Part shown: positions 36,981 to 44,328 of the stretch, piece by piece
Layout of the letters: each line of letters starts with the position of its first letter
Position numbering within the stretch: position 1 is the stretch's first letter
Source of the DNA: Pauljensenia sp902373545
GTDB taxonomy: Bacteria; Actinomycetota; Actinomycetes; Actinomycetales; Actinomycetaceae
Length of the DNA stretch: 64,000 nucleotides
Assembly: GCF_041432775.1 (NCBI RefSeq)
Contig: NZ_JAPWAG010000006.1
Coordinates: 58,604 to 122,603 of the forward strand
Reading direction: 5' to 3'
Notes under the pieces: model-generated
Told to the model about the DNA's origin: nothing
Seen by the model: only the letters and a program-made list of their open reading frames with translations
The model's database searches: none
Program-made: the position numbers and the translations under genes

Positions 36981-39900
36981 TTAGCTGATCAACTGGCCAT
37001 TGTCGGCAAAGTGGTACCAAGTACCCCAAATACGCAGCCACCCGGTCACCATCGCACCACTACCGGACTGCAGGTAATACCAGTGACCACCCTCCTGAAG
37101 CCAGCCCGTATGCATCGCACCAGTGGCCGGGCTCAGGTAATACCAGGTGGACCCCACCTGCACCCAGCCCATCGCCATGGCCCCGGTCCCAGGATCCAGG
37201 TAATACCAACTCACACCCGAAAGCACCCAACCACTCACCTGAGCACCGGAGGCATTGTGGTAGTACCACACGCCCCGGTCCTTCACCCACCCAGTACGCA
37301 TGTAACCGGACTCGTCAAAGCGGTACGTGACACCATCGATCACCAGGGTCGCATCAGCCGGATACGAACCATCCTCGTAGCGGTACCACCAGCCACGACC
37401 ATCCCACTTCCACACGCCAGCCTTCGGCGTAGGAGCGGGCGCGGGCGCCTCCACGTGAACCATGGCGCTCGCCGACACGACGGACGGCTGCGTCGGATCC
37501 GCAACACTGATCGTCGCATCACCCGCACCAACCGCCGTCACCACGCCAGTATCCGAAACCGTCGCCACGGCCTCGTCCGACGAGGACCACACGAGGTTGA
37601 CCTCCTCCGCGTCGGCAGGCTCGCGGGTGACACTCAGCGTCACAGACTCCCCCACCACCAGCGATGACGACTCAGGCGACAGAGACACCTTCGTCAAGGG
37701 CTGCGAGGTCACAGGAACCTCCATCACCGCCTTATTGACCGGCCAGTCCCACGCCTGCAGGTACACGACCGTACGGTCTGTACCCGAATGTTGTGCGAGC
37801 TCCGAGAGCTTGACCTCAACGTGGTAGACAAGCAAGCCTTCTTCTCCTCGCCTACCCACGTAGTTCAGCTCGCATTCCATGAAGGAATGACCGTCCGCGC
37901 TCCACGAGAAACCGCAGCTGGCGATCGGCGAGGAATCGACGATGTCGTAAGAGAGCACGCGCTCATGCCCCTCGCCCGTGATCGCAACGTTCGAGAAGAC
38001 GGGCGCGTGAGTATCCACGCGAATCGGGTGGGTCAGCTGCTGGGTCACGGGTGACGGACCACCAGTCGTGCCCTCAATGGTGAGCGTGTAGGTCCCGTCC
38101 GGCAGCTCGTTACCCTGCGCGTCATAGCCATCAAACCAGGGCTTGTTGTCAAAGGAATCTTCCGCGGTGGACACATTGTAGAAGCGTCCAGATCCACTGG
38201 CCACGCTCTTGGGCACGCTTGCGTACTCGTAGGAGCGCACGACCTGACCGGCCTCGTTCGTGTACGTGTAGGTCAGCGAATCGACGTCACGGAGCAGCAC
38301 CGTGCCCGGGGTGGCGTACGTCCTGGCATTGTCTTGCGTCGAACGCGAGATGATGTAGTACTGGCGGTCGTTGGTGTGGATCGCCATCTCGTCTTCCTCC
38401 GCGAAAGGATTGAGCTGCCCGAGGGGCAACCCATGGAAGGTCATCGTTGACGTGTGGAGCTTCGACTCGCCGTACACGGGGCTGTCGAAGACCGTCGAGT
38501 CACCCCAGGAACCGTAGAATCCCATGTAGGGGACCGTGAGGTCGGGGGCGCCGTCGGCGCTCGTGAAGGTCACCGCTCCGTCGATGAACGTGCCCTGCGG
38601 GGTGTTCTCCTTCGCCCACGAGGCGAACTCGGCCTTCGGGGTCACCGTGACGGTCACGGTGGCGCTGGAGGCGGCAGGAACGGTCACAGAGTCGGCCGAG
38701 AAGATCAGGTCGATGCCCGCTCCGGCCCAGTTCGTGGAGTTGGCTCGGAAGAGCAAGTCGATCACGTTCTCGGAGAGGGCCTGGCCGCCGAGGGTGTAGG
38801 TGCGGGCCTCATCAGAGACGTTGGTCAGCTGCACCTGGAAGCTCCAGCCGTCGGTGCCGTCACCCAGGTCTGCCTTGGGACGCGTCGGGTTTGCGGCTCC
38901 CACCACGGTCGGATACACGGGCGAGGTCGTGGCAGCGAGCGCGTCCACCATTCCAGCGCCGACTCGGCGAGGAGACCAGAAGGTTCCATTCGCCTGGCTC
39001 GCGTCCACGACCGGGTGAGCGGTGCCCATGAGAAGCTTGGTGACAACCCCGGACTTTTCCTGCTCGGACATCCCCGCGAAAGCGGAGTCGGTGTCCACGC
39101 GCTGACGTACGAGCGCGGCAATGCCCGCAACCTGAGCCGCAGCCTCGCCCGTTCCTTCCATTGATTGATAGAGGCGAGGCCGGTCCGGAATAGCGGAGTT
39201 GACTTCATCTCCGGGCGCTGCGATCTCCGGTTTAAGCCTCAGATCAGGGGTCACTCCCCACGAGGAGTCACTCCACGGGTACAGTTCGGAGCCTACTTCC
39301 GCGCCGGAGCCGCTCAGAGCGGTGACGGACAGTATCTGCGAGTTCGCGGCGGGTTCACCGATCATGCCCCCATCAGGCTGGTCCGCGCGCCGCGACGAGC
39401 GGCCGGAGTCTCCCACTGGCGCAACCACCGTCGTTCCTGCGTTGGCGAGCCTGTCATAGGCCTGCCCGTACAGGAGCGCCGCATCGCCGCTGATGGAACG
39501 ATTCGCCAAGAAGGACACAATGAGGGTGTCTGGCTTGAGCACCATCGCATCATCCAGGGCCGCCAGGAGGTTACTGTCGAAGGCGTATTGAGAATAACTG
39601 GAGACAACCTTGGCGACGACAAGCTGAGCCTCAGGCGCGGCACCCCGATAGGTGGCCCCATTCGCAGCCGCGAGGGCCGCCACGCGAGTGCTGTGCGCGT
39701 GCTGCGTAAAGTCTTCCGGCCCGTAGAAGTACTCCTCGTACAGGTCCGTGTCACGATCTGCGTAGTCGTAGGCGAACGGAATCTTCTCGCTGACCCACGC
39801 GCCACCCCGGCCGACACCGAGCTGGGAGGTCACGGACGCCATATCGGCCTGCTTGAAGCGCAGGGAGGCGGTATCCATCGTCCCAGCAAAGGCCTCGTGT

Positions 39901-40418
39901 GTGGCGTCAAAACCCATGTCGAGAACCTCGACAACCTGTCCCTTGCCTTGGCCTGACGCCTGGTCGGCGCGGGTCAGCGCAGCCGGATTCTTGATTTCCT
40001 CACCGTCGCCCCGGCGAAATTCCGCGTAGAAGACCGGCGTGCGCCCAGCGTCAACGACGGCGGTCTTCACGCCCCGCACGCCCTTGATAGCCTCAAGCGC
40101 GGATTCTGGCGCCTTGATCGCAAACCCCTCGAAGACATGGCGGTACTCCGCCACGTCCTCGACGCTCGCCCCCGGCTGGGCCTGGGTGATGGCCTCTCTG
40201 ACGCGCGTCTTCACATCGGCGAGCCTGGCGTCCTGGTCGCCGCCGACCTCCTCGACACTAACGATGAAAGTACTCCTCCCATCCGGCTTCCCCTGTTCAC
40301 TCGACGCGGTCTCGGCATGGTCCGTATCGGTCGCAAGCGCATGGGGCATGGTCATGGTGGTGATAGCAAGGGCACTGGTCACAGCTAGCGCCAGTGCCGA
40401 CAATCGACGGTGAAACAT
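36981..40418 (-). CDS. Secreted pseudo-subtilase (catalytic Ser to Gly) with BIG2 and wall-binding repeats
   Basis: 1145 residues from ATG at 40418 (MFHRRLSALAL), the position equivalent to the paralogs. S8 fold retained with Asp167 (in LDMG rather than D[ST]G) and His242, but the HGTH motif is HSTR, the oxyanion Asn is Asp337 and the nucleophile motif is GTGEAAAQVAG with Gly424 in place of Ser. This is the most eroded active site of the array, yet the frame is intact. Fn3-like, Ig-like and BIG2 (~906-992) domains and six wall-binding repeats (~997-1145) follow. Confidence 0.92.
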   Translation of the reverse strand: MFHRRLSALALAVTSALAITTMTMPHALATDTDHAETASSEQGKPDGRSTFIVSVEEVGGDQDARLADVKTRVREAITQAQPGASVEDVAEYRHVFEGFAIKAPESALEAIKGVRGVKTAVVDAGRTPVFYAEFRRGDGEEIKNPAALTRADQASGQGKGQVVEVLDMGFDATHEAFAGTMDTASLRFKQADMASVTSQLGVGRGGAWVSEKIPFAYDYADRDTDLYEEYFYGPEDFTQHAHSTRVAALAAANGATYRGAAPEAQLVVAKVVSSYSQYAFDSNLLAALDDAMVLKPDTLIVSFLANRSISGDAALLYGQAYDRLANAGTTVVAPVGDSGRSSRRADQPDGGMIGEPAANSQILSVTALSGSGAEVGSELYPWSDSSWGVTPDLRLKPEIAAPGDEVNSAIPDRPRLYQSMEGTGEAAAQVAGIAALVRQRVDTDSAFAGMSEQEKSGVVTKLLMGTAHPVVDASQANGTFWSPRRVGAGMVDALAATTSPVYPTVVGAANPTRPKADLGDGTDGWSFQVQLTNVSDEARTYTLGGQALSENVIDLLFRANSTNWAGAGIDLIFSADSVTVPAASSATVTVTVTPKAEFASWAKENTPQGTFIDGAVTFTSADGAPDLTVPYMGFYGSWGDSTVFDSPVYGESKLHTSTMTFHGLPLGQLNPFAEEDEMAIHTNDRQYYIISRSTQDNARTYATPGTVLLRDVDSLTYTYTNEAGQVVRSYEYASVPKSVASGSGRFYNVSTAEDSFDNKPWFDGYDAQGNELPDGTYTLTIEGTTGGPSPVTQQLTHPIRVDTHAPVFSNVAITGEGHERVLSYDIVDSSPIASCGFSWSADGHSFMECELNYVGRRGEEGLLVYHVEVKLSELAQHSGTDRTVVYLQAWDWPVNKAVMEVPVTSQPLTKVSLSPESSSLVVGESVTLSVTREPADAEEVNLVWSSSDEAVATVSDTGVVTAVGAGDATISVADPTQPSVVSASAMVHVEAPAPAPTPKAGVWKWDGRGWWYRYEDGSYPADATLVIDGVTYRFDESGYMRTGWVKDRGVWYYHNASGAQVSGWVLSGVSWYYLDPGTGAMAMGWVQVGSTWYYLSPATGAMHTGWLQEGGHWYYLQSGSGAMVTGWLRIWGTWYHFADNGQLIS

Positions 40419-40482
40419 CTGCGGCTCACTCTCTTGACAGCTGGTTGATGGGCGGGCACATCGTTGCACCAGTCCCTGCGTT

Positions 40483-40544
40483 TAAGAGTAACCCCTCTCA
40501 GGCGCCGGAGTAGAGTTTTCTCGACATTTTCTCACAATTGTCAA
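40483..40544 (-). promoter_or_regulatory. Shared upstream block, copy before the 36981-40418 gene
   Basis: TTGACA, 17 nt, AGAAAACT, ~22 nt, GTTACTCTT on the minus strand, ending 66 bp before the ATG; same layout as 36687-36749. Confidence 0.6.
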
Positions 40545-40702
40545 CAGACAATCGCCCCTATTTCTCGCACAGAATTACTTGTTTCCCGACTTTTTGCGGA
40601 AATAGCGTGGGGAGTCTCCTCTCTCCCACAGCGCGTTCCCCTCAACGCCCGTCACAGAGTCTGACAGCGCCCCTCTTCATCCCGCGCAACGGCGCAGACA
40701 CA

Positions 40703-40742
40703 GGCCCGCGCCTCCCGGGAAACTGACCGGGAGGCGCGGGCC
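40703..40742 (-). terminator. Terminator of the 40776-43985 gene
   Basis: GGCCCGCGCCTCCCGG (40703-40718) pairs perfectly with 40727-40742; here the T is paired with A, compensating the change seen at 33402. Confidence 0.88.
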
Positions 40743-40775
40743 GATGAGGTCAGGCGTGAGCCTGGAGCCAGGCGC

Positions 40776-43700
40776 TTAGCTGATCAACTGGCCATTGTCG
40801 GCGAAGTGGTACCAGGTACCCCAAATACGCAGCCAACCGGTCGCCATCGCGCCACTACCGGACTGAAGGTAATACCAGTGACCACCCTCGCTCAGCCAGC
40901 CCGTATGCATCGCACCCGTAGCCGGGCTCAGGTAGTACCAGGTCGCCCCCACCTGCACCCAGCCCGTGGCCATAGCCCCGGTCGCGGGCTCCAGGTAGTA
41001 CCAACTCACGCCCGACAGCACCCAACCGCTCACCTGAGCACCCGAAGCAGCGTGATAGAACCACTGACCGCCCTCGAATACCCACCCGGTACGCATATAA
41101 CCGGCAGCGTCAAAACGGTACGTGACACCATCGATCACAAGAGCCGCATCAGCAGGGAACGAACCATCCTCGTAGCGGTACCACCAGCCACGACCATCCC
41201 ACTTCCACTCCCCCACCTTCGGGCTGGGAGCGGGCGTGTCATCGGCCTTGAGGGAAACCGACGATGTCGCCCTGTTTTCAACCCAGTCCCACACCACCAG
41301 CTGGATGGTCGCAGGGTCGCCGCCGAGTTGGCTCAGGACGCTCGGGAGCTTGGCTTCGAAGTGCTCGTGGTAGAGTCCGTCGTCTGAGCGGGAGCTCGGA
41401 TAACTGTTGACGCTCCACAGGGTCAGCGCTCCGTCCGGATCCGTCTTAAATCCGTAGCCGGCGATCGGCGAGGCGTCGGTCACGTCGAAGGAGAGCATGC
41501 GTTCCTCCCCCTCACCGGAAACGGTGACGTTCGAGACGACGGGCGAGACCGTGTCCACCGCGAAGCTGTAGCTGGTGTGCTGGGTCGCCGACGAGGGGCC
41601 GTAGGTGGCGGCCTCGATCGTGACCGTGTAGCGGCCGTCGGGCAGCTCATTGCCGTCCGCGTCGTAGCTATCAAAGCTCGGGGCGCATCCTGGGGACATG
41701 AACTCGGCGTTGTGCACGCCGCGCCAGTGGTCGTCGTAGAAGCCCTTGTCCGCGCGATCGCAGGTGTAGGTGCGCACGGTTGCCCCGGCCTCGTTCGTGA
41801 CCGTGTAGGTCAGCGAGGGGACGGCGCGCAGCAGGATCGTGCCCGGAGTGACGCTTGTACGAGAACCGTTGCGCGTGATGACAAAACGATCGGGGTAGAA
41901 GCCGTGCAGCGCGCGCTCGTCTTCCATCTCGAAGGGGTTGAACTGTCCGAAAGGCAGGTTGCCGCTCATGAGCGTCGACCCGTAGCCGACGTTGTGGTTG
42001 TTCGGGGCCTGCTCGTCGAAGATTGCCGGGGTGCCCCAGGAACCGTAGAAGCCCATGTAGGGAACCGTGAGGTTCGGCTGCCCGTCAGCGCTCGTGAAGG
42101 TCACGGCGCCGTCGACGAACGTTCCGTTGGGCGTGTTGGCCGTCGCGTGCGAGACGAAGGCTGCCTGCGGGGTCACGGTGACGGTCACGGTGGCGCTGGA
42201 GGCGGCGGGCACGGTCACCGACTCGGACGAGAAGGTCAGGTCGATTCCCCGCCCCGCCCAGTTGGTTGAGTGGCCGGCGAAGAGCGTGCTCTGGACGTCT
42301 TCGGACAGGGCCTGGCCGCCGAGCGTGTAGGTGTGGGCGGCGTCGGAGACGTTGGTCAGGCGCACCTGGAAGGTCCAGCCGTTCGTGCCGTCACCCAGGT
42401 CGGCCTTGGGGCGCGAGGGATCCGGGGCCCCGACGACGGTCGGGTACACGGGCGAGGCCGTGGCCCCGACCGCGTCCACCATTCCCGCGCCGACGCGACG
42501 CGGCGAGTAGTAGGTGCCGTCATTGCGGGTCACGTCTGCGATCGGGCGAGCCGTGCCCATCACGAAGTTACCGACGAGTGCGTTCTTTTCGGCGCTGCCC
42601 AAGGCTGCGAAGGCCGGGTCGGTCGCGATCCGCTCGCGCACGAGGGCGGAGATTCCGGCAACCTGGGCCGAGGCCTGGGCCGTGCCCGACTGGCGACCGT
42701 AGTAGTTGCCGGGGCTAGCAGACATCACCTCGCCGCCGGGAGCCGCGACCTCGGGCTTGAGGCGCAGGTCGTAGGTCGCACCCGTGCCGGAGAAATCGGA
42801 GACGGTGATCGCCCCCGTGCCCAGGTCCGGCGCGTCCTGCTCGTTCACGGAGGCGACGGCCAGGGTCGAGGGGTAGAACGCCGGGAAGCCGAGGAGGCCC
42901 GTATCCGGGTTGGTGCCAAAGCTGGAAGTGCCATCGTTGCCGGCGGGCGCGCTGACCACGACCCCGGCCTCGCTCAGCTTCTGGTACACCTGCGAGTACA
43001 GAGCCACGGAGTCGGCGCTCATCCCCTCGAGCGTCGCAAAGGAGACGGTGAGGGCGTCGGGCTTGATGACCGCCGCGTCATCGAGGGCCGCCAGGAGCGC
43101 AGTGTCGTAGGCCGTGTACGTGCCGTCGCTGGTGACCTTCGCGACGACGAGCTGAGCCCCCGGCGCGGCCCCCGTGAAGGAGGTGCCGTTCGCGGTCGCA
43201 AGCGAGGCAACGTGCGTACCCTGCTCCGACGCCCAACTGCTCGCGTTACCTGTCGTCGCATCCGTATCCCCGTCGCCATAGTCGTATGCGAAGGGGATCT
43301 TGTCACTAACCCACGCGCCGTCCTTGCCTGCGCCGAGGCTGGGGGCAAGTGACGTCATGGCCTGGCGCGTGAGGCGCGCCGAAGCAGCATCCAGGGAGCC
43401 GGCGAAAGCCTCGTGCGAGGTGTCGACTCCGACGTCGATAACCTCGATGACCTGCCCCTGACCCCTCTGGGAGGCCGCCGCGGCGCCCGTCATGCGTGAG
43501 GCTGTGCCACGATCGGGGGAGCTGTCGGTGGAGTGGTCGCGCATGTCCCAGAAGTCGGGGTCTGTGACCGGCTCGTGACGCCCCTCGACGAAGGCGCCCT
43601 TGACTCCCTGCACGCCCTTGATGGCCGCCATCGTAGCGGCAGGCACCTCGGGCCTGTAGTCGTGACTACCGGCCGGCACCTTGATCGCGAAGCCCTCGAA

Positions 43701-43985
43701 CACGTGATGGTAGTCGCGCACGTCCTGGATGGTCGCGCCGGGACTGACCTGGGCAACGGCCTCACCGATACGCTTCTTGACGTCGGCGTAGCGGGAGGCA
43801 TGGTCGCCGCCACCCTCCTCAAGCTGGACGATGACCGTGGCCGAGCGTTCGCCCGAGTCTCGGTTCGTCGACGAGGCGTCGGCGCGCTCCGTGTCCGCCG
43901 CGACGGAGGACGGCGCACTCATAGCCGTTACGGCGAGAGCGCCGACGGCAACCAACGCCACCGCTGATAGTCTTCGATGGAACAT
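40776..43985 (-). CDS. Secreted pseudo-subtilase (His to Gln and Ser to Ala) with wall-binding repeats
   Basis: 1069 residues from ATG at 43985. Asp184 is present (VIDVG), but the catalytic His is Gln255 (EQGTH) and the nucleophile is Ala436 (GTAQASAQVAG). Unlike the other pseudo-subtilases it keeps the oxyanion Asn350 (AGND), so loss of activity followed a separate path. The propeptide has an extra loop (HDYRPEVP). Fn3-like and Ig-like domains follow, then six wall-binding repeats (~920-1069), no BIG2. Its 3' end and terminator are nearly identical to those of the 29643 and 36981 genes. Confidence 0.92.
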   Translation of the reverse strand: MFHRRLSAVALVAVGALAVTAMSAPSSVAADTERADASSTNRDSGERSATVIVQLEEGGGDHASRYADVKKRIGEAVAQVSPGATIQDVRDYHHVFEGFAIKVPAGSHDYRPEVPAATMAAIKGVQGVKGAFVEGRHEPVTDPDFWDMRDHSTDSSPDRGTASRMTGAAAASQRGQGQVIEVIDVGVDTSHEAFAGSLDAASARLTRQAMTSLAPSLGAGKDGAWVSDKIPFAYDYGDGDTDATTGNASSWASEQGTHVASLATANGTSFTGAAPGAQLVVAKVTSDGTYTAYDTALLAALDDAAVIKPDALTVSFATLEGMSADSVALYSQVYQKLSEAGVVVSAPAGNDGTSSFGTNPDTGLLGFPAFYPSTLAVASVNEQDAPDLGTGAITVSDFSGTGATYDLRLKPEVAAPGGEVMSASPGNYYGRQSGTAQASAQVAGISALVRERIATDPAFAALGSAEKNALVGNFVMGTARPIADVTRNDGTYYSPRRVGAGMVDAVGATASPVYPTVVGAPDPSRPKADLGDGTNGWTFQVRLTNVSDAAHTYTLGGQALSEDVQSTLFAGHSTNWAGRGIDLTFSSESVTVPAASSATVTVTVTPQAAFVSHATANTPNGTFVDGAVTFTSADGQPNLTVPYMGFYGSWGTPAIFDEQAPNNHNVGYGSTLMSGNLPFGQFNPFEMEDERALHGFYPDRFVITRNGSRTSVTPGTILLRAVPSLTYTVTNEAGATVRTYTCDRADKGFYDDHWRGVHNAEFMSPGCAPSFDSYDADGNELPDGRYTVTIEAATYGPSSATQHTSYSFAVDTVSPVVSNVTVSGEGEERMLSFDVTDASPIAGYGFKTDPDGALTLWSVNSYPSSRSDDGLYHEHFEAKLPSVLSQLGGDPATIQLVVWDWVENRATSSVSLKADDTPAPSPKVGEWKWDGRGWWYRYEDGSFPADAALVIDGVTYRFDAAGYMRTGWVFEGGQWFYHAASGAQVSGWVLSGVSWYYLEPATGAMATGWVQVGATWYYLSPATGAMHTGWLSEGGHWYYLQSGSGAMATGWLRIWGTWYHFADNGQLIS

Positions 43986-44046
43986 CTGTGCCCACTTTCT
44001 TAACGAGTGACAAATCGGCATGCACACACGTGCAGCTCCACTGAAC

Positions 44047-44109
44047 AAGAGTAACCCTATCGAGGGAGGACCACAGCAGTTTTCACGAATCTATCGCACC
44101 ATCTATCAA
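44047..44109 (-). promoter_or_regulatory. Shared upstream block, copy before the 40776-43985 gene
   Basis: TTGATA, 18 nt, TGAAAACT, 22 nt, GTTACTCTT on the minus strand, ending 62 bp before the ATG. Confidence 0.6.
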
Positions 44110-44266
44110 ACAGGTGTTTCCCGCATTTTCACAACATGTGGAGCGATGTCTAGCATTGTCACCTCACGTATGAGGAATCGCGTCTTTCTCTCATTCCCAG
44201 CCCACGCTCCCCCACAATCGCCCGGAGCCAACACCGCGCTGGGCGGCACTGACGCGCGAAGACAGA

Positions 44267-44300
44267 CCTGCGCCCCCGAAATTTCTTCCGGGGGCGCAGG
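44267..44300 (-). terminator. Terminator of the 44329-46665 gene
   Basis: CCTGCGCCCCCGAA (44267-44280) pairs with 44286-44300 with a one-base bulge. Confidence 0.8.
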
Positions 44301-44328
44301 GATTGAGGGCGTCGTGTCTGTCGTCGGG

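Noticed and set aside
29643..43985. Treating the Ser-less subtilases as pseudogenes
   Set aside because: Frames are full length with no stops or frameshifts, have their own promoters and terminators, and keep all non-catalytic domains; they look maintained.
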